Shown piece by piece: positions 22,501 to 35,996 of a stretch of DNA of 64,000 nt. The DNA is taken from positions 523,748 to 587,747 of the forward strand of contig JAVGVS010000023.1 of assembly GCA_032718565.1 (NCBI GenBank), written 5' to 3'. The position numbers and the translations under genes are program-made. The notes beneath the pieces were generated by a model that saw only the letters and a list, made by a program, of their open reading frames with translations, ran no database searches and was not told the DNA's origin. This stretch comes from Distichodus sexfasciatus. Its lineage: Eukaryota; Chordata; Actinopteri; Characiformes; Distichodontidae. Numbering within the stretch: the first letter of the stretch is position 1; each line of letters starts with the position of its first letter.

Positions 22501-24780
22501 CTAATCACCCATTAGTGGCTTAAGTGTCTGTCCTGCCACATGCTTCTAAAAGCTTAGAGGTTGTGGAACAGAAGTGACTCCATCTACACCTAGTGCACCT
22601 CATTATCTATTATCACCTCCCGGTTTCCTCTGCTGAAGCTTGGCTTAAGTAGCTGCTTGCTAGTCTTTCCTGCTGAAAAGATCAGCACAGATTTATGATG
22701 GTTGAACTGATCAAGTGTTTAAAACACAGTTTAAACTGATTTGCCAAGCTGGGTTTTGTTCCCTTCACACTCTTGGACAAGTAAATAGTGTTGACAGATT
22801 GGTAGACCAGTCTGTTGTCAGTTCAGGGACCTCTTTTGTTGGACTATTAGAGTGATATTCATCAATCGTCCATGACCCCGTTTAAGTTTAGACTTTAGCG
22901 TCTACGAAAATAAGATGCCCTCATGGGCGCTTTTAATATTTGGGTATTAGCCCTTCTCTGGGGGTAATTGAGTTCCCATATTATTAGTGTGGGCAGAAAA
23001 AAGTTGTTCCCATGGTCGAATGCGTGTGTTTGTGTGTGTTGGTGCTGATTGCTATGTATGTGTGTTCTTGGTGTTTGGTTTCATTCTGAAGATCTCATAC
23101 CTCCTGTTCAGGCAGAGACTGGAAAAAGGGTGAGAGAGAGAGAGAGAGGGTGTGAGGGAAAGAGAGAGAGGGAAGAAGAGGGGAGAGGTGGGAAAAGGAG
23201 GACTTGAAACCCCTGAAAGGGCTCCACCATGAGACACAGGAGGGGCAAAAGGACATGAGCTCCGTGACTTCCTGGAGATTAGGCCATTATTTACAGAGCT
23301 GTACTCAAGTGTCCTTAACAAAACAGCTTCAAACCTCGGCGTCCATTATTACACGTTGCTATATTAATGCTATTATGGAGGGAATTATGTTTTTGTAAGG
23401 CAGACGCGTTCGTTTGAGCGGTAACGCGACTCCAACCTGCCACTGGATTGGAAACCCCAGACTGGGTTGACACGCAGAGGATCAATTTAGCTCGCGGTTT
23501 CGGACATATGTTAAACGATGACGAGCGGCTGCTTATATCAGAGGTCAACGCGCCCCTGTCTTGTTCAAACAAATATGGAGAGGCAAACAATAGGCATATG
23601 GGGCCGGGCAGAGAGCGACACCATCACCGCTGCTGATATTTAATCTTTGAAAAGTCAGAAGGGGGTAAAATTGAAATCTGTCGTTTTGACCTGGCACCAT
23701 ATGGCAGCCTGTCTTTTTTGGCTTAGAAACCCAACACTGACAGAGGTTGATGTAGGACTGGTGTCAGATCACACTACCTGAGTCTTATTATAAAGATCTA
23801 GGGAACACTTTATTTCTTTCTGTATATTTTGGGAAGACATTATGTACTTTGATGATAATTTAAACTTAATAGATGTATTGCACTTCGTAGATTAAATTTC
23901 TTGTGATTTTCGTGTGAGATTTGTTCTCAAAAGTCGCTTATTATACATTTTTTCAACAAGTTAAAATAGGTCCATGAGCTCCACTAAACGTGTCTTTGAG
24001 GTAGTTTGCTGTAAATACCTCTCAGATTAGGCATTTTCACCTTCTTTTTACCCCAATATTTCAGTCCCTTTCAGAACAGGCTGTTTCTCACTCGTATTCC
24101 TAAATGCAAATGAGCCGCTGCTGCCCACACACGTCCCACTCCAGAACTGGGGTGTAGACAGCACGGCCAGAGTTTACCTCACATGAAAATAATCCACATG
24201 ACTGCTGCTAACAGACCATCCATACAGCCATACATGTTTAACACAAGACTCCACCGGTAGACTTACTCACTGTGATTCCTACGCTAGCACTTGCAAGAAA
24301 ACATGGCAGATCAGGAAGCGCTAGCAGTTCTACCTGGTGGGCGGAGCTTCTCATATAGGAAGGTGAAGTTATTCAAATGTCCCCTAATGTGACGTAGAAG
24401 TAGGGGAGAAATCTAAATGGCTGGTTTAAGCATATTCAGAAATGAATATTAACACAATTACCATTTTTTAAATCAAACTGTCCAAAGAACAGAAAACTGA
24501 TATTTTTTTCACAAAGAAAAAACAGTAAGAACAGTATCTACAAATGTTGATGAGAACTCACATCTTATTGCATGCCTGATGGTGCAAAAGATTAGTTTAT
24601 TCCTTCAATTCTACAGTTGAATAATACTAAAAAATTTAAATGTCTTAATATTTTAAAGAACAAACTGTTAAAAAATAAGAAAACATTGCTGAATGAGGCT
24701 TATGAGGCGTTTTCATTGGATTTGTAGGATGGATTATGAAACTTCTGTTGTAACAAATATTTCTCTTAATACATTATGAT
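19541..24780. other. Large, mostly unique intergenic block
   Basis: About 5.2 kb with few recognisable transposons and no gene-like frame. A CT/GA-rich tract lies at 23125-23200 and a GT run near 20321-20340. Stretches such as 22255-22340 and 23275-23400 have even composition without repeats, the texture expected of conserved non-coding DNA, but conservation cannot be judged here. Confidence 0.45.
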
Positions 24781-25015
24781 TGCGGTAGTGTGTTAGCCCC
24801 GTGATCAGAAGGTCGCAGATTCGAATTCAGGATCGGTAAAGTTACCACTGAGGTACTCATAAGCATCCCCAAGTAGTGCTCCCCGGGCGCTGCCCATGTC
24901 AACTGCCCAGTGCTCCTTCACGGATGGGTCAAATGCAGAGGTCACATTTTGTTGTGGTGCACTGTGTGCTGTGCTGTGGTGTGTTCACAAAGACAAACAA
25001 TCACTCACTTTCACA
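24781..25015 (+). mobile_element. tRNA-derived SINE (family S1)
   Basis: One of the more complete S1 copies. It has GCCCCGTGATCAGAAGGTCG with box-B-like GATTCGAATTC, then CCACTGAGGTACTCATAAGC, GCTCCTTCACGGATGGGTCA, TTGTTGTGGTGCACTGTGTG and the tail ACAAACAATCACTCACTTTC. Part of the tRNA head before the A box is degraded. Confidence 0.85.
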
Positions 25016-27010
25016 TGATATTATTTATTGGAAGCTGTTAACGAGACAAAACATTGAGCAATCCCCTTCTGATCATAAAGAAACGTGGTCTGATGTGATA
25101 TTTCATCATCTAAAATTGCATGGAATTATTGGTCATCTTCTGTTTTATACAAATTCAACAAGTTTGGTTTGAACCAGCCTTCATTAGTATTTTAAAATGA
25201 CTTTGGTCAAGAAGTTGGACTGAAATGAAAATGTCTAGATGTCATCCCCTTTAAAGATTTAAATCTCACATGAGCTACAAGCTGCGTACTCTCCCACTCT
25301 GGTCATGGATACCAAGGCCTTGCGCAACAGTTTGGAACAACCTACAGCCATTTTGACGTTTTATAGGAGTTGTTGGGAAAACAATGCACTTTATACCCTA
25401 AGGTTCCTTTTAATAGGCTTTGAGAAAGTCAACCAAATTGCTCAGTCGCCCGAAAAAGAATCGTGCATGTTTCGGCATATTTTACTCAGCACGCCGAGGG
25501 AACCAAAGCGGAATCTCAGCGCAGTCATGCAGATTGCTCACGAGCTTAAGGGAGTGTGATGGGAGTACTGGAGGGGGAGAGCAATGGAAGCGGTGGGGGG
25601 CGGGAGGGGGTTAAGGGACGGATGCGGAAGGAAACGAAGGAGGAGTTGGATGGATGAGTGTACGAAGGCCGCCGAGGGAGTGGAGGAAGTCCGGCAATGT
25701 AGATCAGCCGAGGGTGAAAGCAGCTTTGTGAGAGCAGGTCATGCGTGAAACGGTTGGAATCTGCAGAGAGCAAAGAGCGACGTGACGGAGGCCGACTTCC
25801 AACCTAGCCAGCTCCTGGGGAGAATCTGTGTGTATTTAACTCCTTTAAAGTCCGTGGAGGAAGGCATGCGGTCATTTTCCCCTGCTACTTGTGTCAGAAG
25901 GCCCATAAAAGAGCACTTACACACATTCACAGGGTCGTACAAATACTCTTCTTTACTGCATTTTATCAACTGCAACCCTCGTAGCCCCCGGGGCAGAGAA
26001 CACAGACGGGGGTCAGTGTTAGGGGTCATCTGATAGCCCAGAATACGGTCAGACCTGAACAGAGCCTTTCATCTGTCCACCTGCTGACGTAACCCATCTC
26101 TCACCTGCTGCATGCACACACACACACAAACACACACTCACAATTACATCCTGCGAAGGCACATGGGATGGCAAAGATAAGACTGATGAGAGAAAAGTGT
26201 ACAAACAGGGTGGGGAGAAAACGTTTGGAAAGTGTGTGTGTGTGTGTGTGTGTGCGCCGGAGGTGGCCAGATGGCAAACTGATGTCATGCAGTGGAGCAT
26301 GAACCATATTAAGGCAAGGGAAATTAATGATAAGGTGACGAAAGGAGAATACTCCAAGGACACAAGCGCTATTTATCTTCCTGGTTGCAGTTGTCTCTTT
26401 TTCTTTTTTTCACTGGATGGCGTTGTTATTAGACATATTGGACAAAAAAGGTGTCATATCCATCGTAAAATAGCAAAAAAAAGGACAGTGGGAGGAGAAT
26501 GGCAAGCCCACCAAACCCACTCTAAATGTCTCACCCCACTGACAGACCTCCCAGCAGTGTGGTCACCACCACCTCTCGCCATCACACACTTGGGAGCTGC
26601 GTAAAAGTCCAGACGGTCAGACGGGGAAATGAGACTGTGTGTTGCTTCACTGTCTACTATTTTATTTCCTCTCAGCATGTAACGGACACTTGAGAAAACC
26701 ATCATTTCTCACTAAAGGAATTTTTAACAAGGGATGCACATTCAATGTGAGAGAAAGAAAAAGATTGTTTAAGACAGAGCAATTGCATAAGATTCGCCAT
26801 CATACAGTGTTTTTTTTACTGAACGGCTTTGTACAAAGTTCAACATGCCCCAAAACATCACACTTCTCTTTTTGCACAATTCCATTAATCATTTTACCGT
26901 TAGAGCCAGCATACATCCTGTTATTATTGTTGAAATTTGGGTTTCCAGATAAAGAAGTTGATCTTCATTCCGGGAGATTTTTAGCTTTTTCAAACCTTTA
27001 TTAGATAAAC
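25016..27010. other. Intergenic DNA, no gene recognised
   Basis: Unique-looking. A G-rich purine stretch at 25558-25740 is read on the other strand as a Pro/Ser-rich frame. A (GT)n lies at 26234-26254 and (CA)n near 26116-26138. The frame at 26639-27004 shows no domain that I recognise. Confidence 0.45.
26234..26254. repeat. (GT)n microsatellite
   Basis: Uninterrupted GT run. Confidence 0.9.

Positions 27011-27083
<73 letters not shown>
27011..27083. repeat. (GATA)n microsatellite
   Basis: About 18 perfect GATA units. It is followed by a near-palindrome in TTATTGTCACTGTACAATGA (27090-27110 area), a motif that often follows such repeats in fish. Confidence 0.95.
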
Positions 27084-27182
27084 TTGCCTTTATTGTCACT
27101 GTACAATGACAATAAATGAGATGTCATTTGGAACAATCAGCAGATACTCAGTTAAAAAAGAATTTTTGCTAATATGAGTTTT

Positions 27183-27300
27183 TATATGTGATGGTCTAGA
27201 GTAGTACAGTACCAAGAGGCTGTAGGTTCAAATCCAGCTCTATCCTACCTCCAACACTTCCACTACTGAACACCTGAACCCCAGGAAAACTGTCCAAAAT
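27183..27300 (+). mobile_element. SINE head fragment (family S2)
   Basis: Contains GATGGTCTAGAGTAGTACAG and GGTTCAAATCCAGCTCTATCC, the tRNA-like half of S2 including box B. The 3' half is missing. Confidence 0.6.
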
Positions 27301-28640
27301 TACAAAAACTGGCAGTCTGAAAACTGTAAGGGAAGTGTATTCATAGGCTTTGATTTATGATTCAAGAATTTGTCACATATCAAGTTTAACATGTAGTGAA
27401 ATGCATGTTGTTTCATTTATTAAAACAGAAATAAAAGTGAAAACTCATAAACACCTAAAAGACATCAGACGCCATGTATTGTGTCAGCATAGTTATACTA
27501 ATCCCTGTTCGTATGAGTATGAATATCGTTTTGCAGAGGGGGACTTCCACAAGTCTTCTGTACCCCCCATGACACTCTTCTTGGGTGGGTGTTCTTCTAA
27601 TTGTGTGTAGATACTCTTTCCACCTTCCCCTTCCTTTATCATATCTCTCTAAACGCCCAGGCTATCAAATGAGACTTTTGTTTTGGCGTGAGTTCCCTCT
27701 TCCTGACGTTCTCCTGGCCCCAGATTTAGGAGCACAGGTTTGGACAGGGCTAGCAGTTCTCTGGAAGGATAGCATTTGTTTCCTTCCAGGCCTGAAGTCT
27801 GCGTAATAGGGTGTGGAAAGACTTCTGGAAAAATTTGCAGATGTTGATACAGCTGTAGCCTAACTTCACTATGACCTCATAAACCGCAGCCAATCAAAAG
27901 TAAAATAACACGCCGGCCAGATCCAATCAAGGCTGCAATAATGATGGTTATTAGAAGTAGAGGAGAAGCGGCCAGCAACTCAGAGCAGAGTTCAGTATCT
28001 GAACGTTTGGCCGGTGCTGCCTGCTTGACACTTCCAAAACACTAAAAAATGAGTTTTAACCTGCAATTCAATGCAGTTTTTTATGTCTGGACCGAGTAGG
28101 AGAAAGATTAAGAGAGGAACATGGAAACAAACACGCTTCCCCCTCATTTAACACTGCCAAACTGGTGGTGCCAAACTGCAGCCATATTTTTTCAGGAGTA
28201 AGTCAAGCGCGTGTTTGTGGAGGCACGAGAAGATGCTAATTGGGGTCATGTATTAGAGTCACATATGTAAATTATTAGATTGATTTTATTGAAGCATTCT
28301 TGTAGTGAAATAAAAAAATAAAAGGAGTTATTTTGGCAATGCTCTAACAAACAACCTCGCTAACAAAATGAGGTCCTTACATTACCCTCTTAACATTTCC
28401 AAGTGTAAAAGCATCTTATTGACGTTTGTATGTAAAATTCAAGCACCAAACTCTTCAAATGTACCCCGTAAACACTGACAATTAAAAACCTACACAGGAC
28501 CTGTCTGTAACCTATCCAGCATGAGCTATGTTAGTATGACTAGCTAGTATGACTATGCATACAGTCTTTTAGATGTTTTGTAAGTTTGTTTGTTAATTTC
28601 TGTGAAACTTTAACATTCTTTAAATGAAATTTAAAAAATG
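27301..28640. other. Intergenic DNA, no gene recognised
   Basis: Short frames at 27350-27806 show no family. 27840-28000 is repeat-free. Confidence 0.45.
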
Positions 28641-28905
28641 AAATGAAAATTTACTTATAAAGTGCCTTTCACAGACAGTAGGTCATGAAGTACTGTACAA
28701 AAAACACTTAGAAGAAAACACCAAATTAGAACATAAAACAAGGAAAATAAGTGTAATAACAACATATTAACTATTAAAAAGAGTCCAAGCAAAGACTACT
28801 CATCTCTGGTTAAAAGTCTGCTTAAACAAGAGCATCTTAAGTTGTTTTTAAAATAAAGCTAGTGGGAAATAGTTCCAAAGTTGAGGTTCAACTCACTGAA
28901 CAGGT
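28641..28905. repeat. Decayed interspersed repeat
   Basis: TTATAAAGTGCCTTTCACAG, then GGTTAAAAGTCTGCTTAAAC and TAGTTCCAAAGTTGAGG recall the fish repeat of the type tatagcgcctttcaca...gttccaaag. Heavily diverged, class unknown. Confidence 0.45.
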
Positions 28906-28924
28906 GTCTGTTTCCCAAAAGTAT

Positions 28925-29265
28925 AGTTGCTAACATATTGCTAACTACAACGCTTTGTTAGTTGCGATTGTACACTATGCTATTTGCTAATGTAGACTAT
29001 GTTAGTTGCTAATGTACACTATGTTAGTTGCTAATGTACACTATGCTAGTTGCTAATGTACACTATGTTAGTTGCTAATGTACACTATGCTAGTTGCTAA
29101 TGTACACTTGTTATATGTACACTATGTCAATTGCTAATGTACACTATGTTAGTTGCTAATGTACACTATGTTAGTTGCTAATGTACACTATGTTAGTTGC
29201 TAATCTACACTATGTTATAAATACATTATGTTAGTTGCTAATGTAGTTAGCAGCTATGCTTTTCG
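28925..29265. repeat. 22-bp minisatellite
   Basis: About 13 tandem units of GTTAGTTGCTAATGTACACTAT. Variants have GC for GT in TATGYTAG, and two units are shortened near 29110 and 29215. The edges at 28925-28960 are more diverged. Confidence 0.95.
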
Positions 29266-29384
29266 GGAGCAGAGCGTGTTCTGAAATCAAAACTCAGTTG
29301 TGAGTTCAAAGACCGCGACCCTGTTTTTCACTCTACTACCTGCAGTCAAAATCACGCTAAAATGTGCAGCAGTTGGGTTATTCT

Positions 29385-29545
29385 GCTTGATCACATTTCC
29401 TAATTACAGGGACAGTCTCTCTGGACCAACTTGGTGTTAAGGGTCATGCTCCAGGAACCAATCTTGGTTTTAGTCTCTTCAGTGCCTTGGTCACCAACAC
29501 AAGCTTTCACTGGTTCAGACCAATGGACCACCACTTTTGAAGGAT
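29385..29545 (-). mobile_element. tRNA-derived SINE (family S2), degraded
   Basis: Contains CCTAATTACAGGGACAGTCT, GACCAACTTGGTGTTAAGGG and TCATGCTCC, then a decayed antisense head. A fragment resembling the antisense S1 tail (GAGTGATTATTTGTCACAG) lies just after, at 29569-29587. Confidence 0.65.
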
Positions 29546-29587
29546 TTTATGGCAGCGTTAAGTAAAGCGAGTGATTATTTGTCACAG

Positions 29588-32189
29588 TGATGTCTGCAGC
29601 ACCTGGGGAGAAATCAGGCAAAAACTGTAGTGCCAACCAGTCTAAATCGTGCCTCTTCACACAGACACATGATGACATACTGCAATGACTCATTCAGCAG
29701 TAACAGCAACAGGCAAGAAAGCCTAAACGAGGCAGCATTCGTTTTCGTAATAATTGAGTGCAACTTGCTCAGTCCCTCAGCCAGCTAGAATGACACAGTC
29801 TTACTTATGTCAGAAGTTCCGGGTAATAGCGGGTTGCATGTACTCTCATAACCTTGATACAACCGCAGTAGTAAGTTGCCAACACATGGTACTACATTCT
29901 AAGGGAACGGGGCTGAGAAGTTGTCCTCTATGGAATCATGGGAATTTCCCCTTGTTGTAGGCCTGGAGGCGGGTGAAGGGAAATGAAGAATTTGAAGTAC
30001 CATTTGATAGTGTAATACTGCCCTATTCAAGTCACAGCATGGGCTTGGTGCAAACACACAAGCCATCACTCATGTCTTTAAGGTGTGTGTGGTTGTGTAA
30101 TAATCTAATAAGCTCTTGTGAAAGATTAAGAGCAAAACATGACATTTTGGTGCTTTAAGGCCATTTTTTAGTCATCGTAGAGAAAATATGCAATTTTACT
30201 CCTTTCATGATTTCTTGCAAAGTCCCCTAACTTTCTCAAAAGTAAAAGAACCTCTAAAAGTGTTATATTGATGTTACATTAGAGATAGGTGTAGAGATTG
30301 TTCAGCTACAGCATGATTCAGGAAATGTGTGTGTGTGTGTGTGTGTGTGTGTGAGAGAACTGTGCTGTTTCTTGACCGTGGACCAAACAGCTAAACTGGA
30401 AAAATTCCAGCGTTTATCTTTAAAGTCAAAGTTTGGCAATGATGCAGCTGCTTGGAAGAATGTGCCATAAAACAGTGGACACAGCAGCTTACTTAAAAAG
30501 CCAGTCAAAGGGAGAGAGAAAGAGAAGGAAGGAGGGCTAGGGGGGAATATGAAAGTGAGCTGTTTTTAATCATGATTTCACATGAATCCCAACATGCTTG
30601 TCTGTGCTGGTGCTAACTGAAAGCAGATTGCTTGTGACTGAGAAGCTATGGTGAAACACCGGAGGCCGGTGCGTGTTAGTCATTAATGATAGAGGGGGGA
30701 TGTTATTCTGTGAGTTTCGCTTTGGCGATTTCGCTCTTAAAGTGCAAGGACAGCAATAGTCTATTCAATCACTGCTTTCTGATAATTCACCCACTCACCA
30801 AAACCCTCCCCCACACATGAAAAAACACACACTTTACTTCATGCTCTAACCAGACCCATCTGTCCTGTTCATTTACAAGGACTCAAGATTTCTCAGAAAC
30901 AATAGACTCTGCGCCAAGAAAATCTTTAGCCTGTCCCTAAACGCACAAACTATCCACCCTGAAGACTTCTTCCAGACTCCTTCCAAGGCCTTTGCTTTTG
31001 CCATGGGTCAGCGGCAGAGGTATGACAGGGACTTCACTCAGGTCCTCGGGTATCGCATGACGCTCTTTTAACTCTTCAGGGCTTAACTTGACAAAAAAAA
31101 AACAGATTTTGATGGGGAAAAGGAACTCGACAAACTCGGCACTCTAAGCTTTTGCGCAGTCGATGGACCTCCATCTCTCAGTGCATCTGGAAGTCAATTG
31201 ATTTAATGGCCATGGTGATATATGGCCCCTCTGCTGCCCTCAGTTCACTAGCTCCCAGCGAGGCTCTCGCTTAAACCCCCCTCCAGATTCCATGAAAGTC
31301 GAAGCGCACTTTTTGACTCAATAAATCAGCTGCCCCCTGTGTATGAGAGGGGGAGAAGGAGAAAGAGTAAAAGAGAGAGCGCCCACTCTCCTCTCATCTA
31401 TCTGACCTTGTAAATGGAAGGTAGGATTGAGGGGGGGGGATCAGACACATTAGACTCTCCCGGCCCAGCGCTTTCCCCAGGTGTCGTCTCGGCTTGCACC
31501 AGCTTTTACGACTGTACCGGTGTCGGTGTTGAACCGCTCCATTGGCACCCGCTCTTTCTTTCTCCATTTGAGACAGGGGGAGCAAAATCTGCGGCGCTGA
31601 TCCCGTTTTACTGCCTGCAATCAACATGAAAAAAGAGTGTAGGGACCAAGTCATCGTTCCTGGCTCTGGTCTGTCTCACTGCTGTCAGGAGAAGGAGGGG
31701 AGGGAAGCAGTCAACATTCAGTTATGTGCATAAAGGAAGAACAGTGAAGACAACTGTACCATACTCATACAGCACACATCTCTGACTCTAGTTTCTGACC
31801 AGACAACCCAAGTACAATCTAAAAACACCTCGTTGTTGTTGCGTTACGGACTTTAGTCCATCTGTTGCCATGCACAGTTTGTGTTAGCATCCATTACTCC
31901 ATCATCAGTGGTCAGTTTTTCACCACAGAAATGTTCTTGGTCAGATATTTATGGATTTGTTGACCACATTCAACTAGCACTGGCTGGTGAAGTATAGATG
32001 TTCAGTACTGTGCAAGTTTTGATCCTCTCATTTCTTCATATTTTGCTAAGAAAATGAGTCAGAAAGTACAGTGATTTAATGCATAATCTACATGTGCATA
32101 CTTTTGCAAAAAAAGTCACTTTGAAGATATGACTTTTTAGAAGACGTATCTAGACAAAAGCTCTTCTGATAGTTTGCAAAGACATGCTA
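29588..32189. other. Mostly unique intergenic DNA
   Basis: No gene recognised. A (GT)n lies at 30326-30352. 30660-31330 is even-composition, low-repeat sequence. The overlapping opposite-strand frames at 31394-31654 show no domain. Confidence 0.45.
30326..30352. repeat. (GT)n microsatellite
   Basis: Uninterrupted GT run. Confidence 0.9.
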
Positions 32190-32910
32190 ATATATGGTAA
32201 ATTTCCAGTAGCTAATGCTAGTATCTGCCTTCTCCTTGCTGAAAGTGAAAGTGAGTGATTATTTGTCATTGTGAACACACCACAGCACAGCACTCAGTGT
32301 ACCACAGCGAAATGTGACCTCTGCATTTGACCCATCCGTGAAGGAGCAGTGTGCAGCTAACACGGGCAGCGCCCGGGGAGCAGTGCTTGGGAACCTTATT
32401 CATGAGTACCTCAGTGATTACTTGTCTGGGATTTGAAATGGCGACCTTCTGATTACGTGGCGAAAGCCCTAACACCCTAACTGTTACACCACCATTAATG
32501 TCCACTAGATATAACAAACAGCCACGTGATAATGCAAAAATCCACAAGTTGAAGACATTTTCTACCTGCTAACACTAATACTGGCTACGACCAGTGTCTC
32601 TTGCCAAAGTTAACTCCCATTTACTATTACTAATTGCTGTCATCTAGCTAACGTTTATTGGCTAGGTCACTACCTAATAATAATATCCATTTGTGAATGC
32701 TAATTTTCACTATCAAATGCTAATTCTCGCTAACTAACACAAATTTCCACTAGTTGATGTTGATGTTAGTAGACTAAAAGCCCCTAAACAATGCTATTCT
32801 CTCTAGCTAAGGCTAATTACCATTGCCTAATTCTAATTTCTGCTTGCTAATCTTGTTTCCACTAACTACAACCAATTTGCTTTTGCTAGCTAGCTAACAG
32901 CCCAACCATA
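32190..32910. repeat. Decayed GCTAAT-rich tandem DNA, split by a SINE
   Basis: Degenerate units around GCTAATTTCCACTAGCTAA recur irregularly before (32195-32230) and after (32570-32905) the inserted S1 SINE. The unit length, about 20 bp, and its composition recall the 22-bp minisatellite at 28925. The similarity may be compositional only. Confidence 0.5.
32241..32494 (-). mobile_element. tRNA-derived SINE (family S1), antisense
   Basis: Reads AGTGAGTGATTATTTGTCAT, GTGAACACACCACAGCACAG, TGACCCATCCGTGAAGGAGC, CATGAGTACCTCAGTGATTA and ends with an antisense tRNA-like head CTAACTGTTACACCACCA. Near full length. Confidence 0.85.
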
Positions 32911-35900
32911 AACTTGTACAAACACTCATGCTCTGTGATTTCAGTTGCTAACATTACAGTGTTATTTTTGTATCAAGGCCTAGCAGAAATTAGCTAGTTA
33001 GAGATCCAGCTAAGGAGATTTATGATAGACCTAGAGCCATAACAACTGATGAAGTGTTAGGAAGATGCTATACCGCCCAGCCCTGCACCCAGCTGTTTGT
33101 ACTAGACATTTAATCCTTAGTAATGCTGCTTTTTCTTACACACTCACACTGCCTACCAAGGCGGTGTCCCTGTTGTGTTGAAAATGAATTGCCTCCTAAA
33201 TAATACTTTAAATGAAACTGGCACATAGTCAAATACTAATATTGGTAAAAAGGGTAGAGTGTTTCTGACAGACTGTGCAAAGCAACAAGCAGTATGTTCG
33301 TGACCGGTTGTACACCCAAAAATGAAGTTGTTTGTAACAAAGTGGAAGCTGGGTGCATGTAATATGCTCCGTCCGCCTAATTACCAGGAGCCAGTTTGAT
33401 TAACAAGTCTTAAAACGCTCAAACGATTTGGTAACGGCTTTGTACGGACCAAGCCCATGCGAATTAAGAAACGTGTCCGCACAGGCACGTTTAACTCTTC
33501 AAAAGGTGATTTGTGGCAAGTCTCAGAGAAGAGTGACGCATCCCCATGGCAGAGCACGTCCACCCCACAGGCGAAGCCGTGCTACAACACCAGCTAACAT
33601 CCGTAAACATCAGAGGGTTCTGTTTCTCCAGGCCTGGCGTTCCGCAGCGTCCTGAACCAGGTCGGGAAAGGGGGATGGCGTTGAGCTTTCGCAGCTGACA
33701 TTCTCTCTGCTCTTTTGAAGCCCAATGGGGCGGAGTGACTGCAACTTTCTCCTTAGGGACGTCCTGCTTTCGCAAACAAGCCGACCCCCGGGCCTCTCGG
33801 CCTAATGGGAACCAGACATAGGCCCAGCAAACATCCCTAATACACAAACACACACAAATACACACATGTGTATTGTGCTTTTTTCGTAAGGGAGGCACCA
33901 CAGTTATTCCAAACAGACCTGAACACACTTTCCTCCTTTCTCACACACCAACCTTCGAGGAGTCTGACATAACTAAGATCTCTTCCTCCCAACAAGTCTT
34001 TTACCCGTTCTCTTCCCCGTCCCTTCTCCATTCTCTCACTTCAGCCTCTGCACTGTCACCTCTGCGCTCCCTCGGCGTGGCGTTGCTTCAGTTGCAATTT
34101 CTTGGCGGGCTTCTGCGGCCATCCTTGACCCTTCTTAGAGATAGCGGCTTTGCTGGGAGTGGCACAGCGCAAAGCGGACTCTTTGAAGCCGCGAAGCTTG
34201 TGTGCTAAAGTTGCGTTTTGCTAATGTGAAACAGTCAAAGGGACGTATGACAGCCGAGCCCCCAGAACGGGAGAAAGGGACTGCCCAGTTTTCGGTCTGA
34301 ATGTTCCCATTGTTGGCATTTTTGGGCCTCCTCTGAACATTTGCCAGGTCTTATTGCTGTGTTTTTCAGTCTCAATGGTAAATTTCACTAGTACAGACAA
34401 AGAAGAGAGAGGGAGGGAGGGCAGTCTTCAGAAGCAAAGTGTGCTTCCACGTTCCCCTTTCAGACAGAAGGAGCCTTTTCCCTCCAATCTCCTCCAACAG
34501 AGAAAGCCCTTATGTGCTGAGATAAACGGCCAGTCCGGGCGGCATATCGCTTAGCTGTCTGTGCCCTGTTAAAAGTCCGGTGGCCTTCAGATTAGACATC
34601 TTTAGCTCTCACAGTGTAGGCAGTGTCCTTAGGGGGTGTGTCCGAATGCATGTATGGGTCTGTGGGGGCGTGTGTGTGTCAGTTCATGGAGCTTTCTGTG
34701 TGTGTGCGGTTTGCAGAACAAACAGTGGATTATTTCTAAAATATATTGAGGTATTGAGGTCATGGTTTTGTGTTTTCATGTCAATAAACTATGAGATTGG
34801 ATCTCCTCATTGTCCCTGGGTCACATCTGGGCAAAGACCCATTACCGGAACGTCAGTCACAGCAGACTTCGCACAGTGTGAGTGTGTGAGCGCATATATG
34901 TGTGTGTATTTTGCTTTACTGGCACGACTTTTCCTTTTTTTGTCATGCTTGGCAGGAATGGCGAAAGTTGGCCGCACCCCTCTGAAAGATAGTCTGGTTA
35001 TGTGTGTGTGTGTGTGTGTGTGAGAAGGAGTGTGTCAGAAAGCTAGAGGGTGAAAAAAGGGTGAGAGAGAGTGGGAAAAAGAAGGAGAGAAAGAGAGTGT
35101 TTGCTTCTACAGTGTCAGCAGAGTTGATTCAGCAAGGCCTGTGTGTTCCAGCGAGGACTGAATGCAGAGCAGGTGTGTCAGGAGCTGGTGTTTGTCAGTG
35201 CATGTTGCGTTCAGTTTTTTTTTTTTTTAAGTCAACAGGCAAGCCTGGGAAATGTCGTCTCGGGAGCCCGGTGACCGCCTCTTCGACCCATTCTAATTTC
35301 TCTCCCAGCTGGAAAATCCAACGTCTTCCTTTCCTCTCTGTTGCCAGCTTACCTCAGTCCATGATTATCATTAAAGTTTAAGTTTAGACCCCAAACATTT
35401 TCAGTTTGTAAATTTCCCCTCGTTCGTTCCTTGCACTTGTGCAGTTATCTTGATAAAAGATCTCCACACCACTGCTATGGAAAGCAAATGCTAAATAAGT
35501 CAGCACGGACGCGAAATAGATAAAGTGGAGCTGGAACGAGCGTCTGGTAAACATTAACGCTGGAGCTTAGGCTCTCTCTCAAATTGGATTCCGCTAAATT
35601 CGCCAAGAAAGGGTCTGGTTCAGTAACTAATATAATTCTGTTTCTCTCTAAGTGTGTGTGTGTGTGTGTGTTAGCGTGAGTGTGGAAAAGGGAGGAGGGA
35701 GTGCATGAGTGTGTGTATACTCTATGAGCTGTTCTCTAGGGATATGGGAGCCTGTGTGAATCTCTTCACCCCATGAGGCGCAGCTCCAGGTGGGTGTGGC
35801 CAGGCCCAAGGCGGAACAGCTGGACTTGCCCCGAGTCACAATAGCGCTGCGCAACACGGCATATCAGATGGCGCAATACAAGGTGGTGTTAGTACAAAGT

Positions 35901-35996
35901 TTGTGTTACAGTTTGTGTTAAGACTTTAAATATATTATATAAAAATACTTGAAGGTTTTGCATCATGAATGTCTAGAAATAAATGAATGTTGTATA
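32911..35996. other. Mostly unique intergenic DNA
   Basis: No gene recognised. (GT)n runs lie at 35001-35021 and 35653-35671, and there is a T-run near 35215. Frames at 33491-33928, 34580-35023 and 35004-35381 are partly GT-repeat translations. Confidence 0.45.
35001..35021. repeat. (GT)n microsatellite
   Basis: Uninterrupted GT run. Confidence 0.9.
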
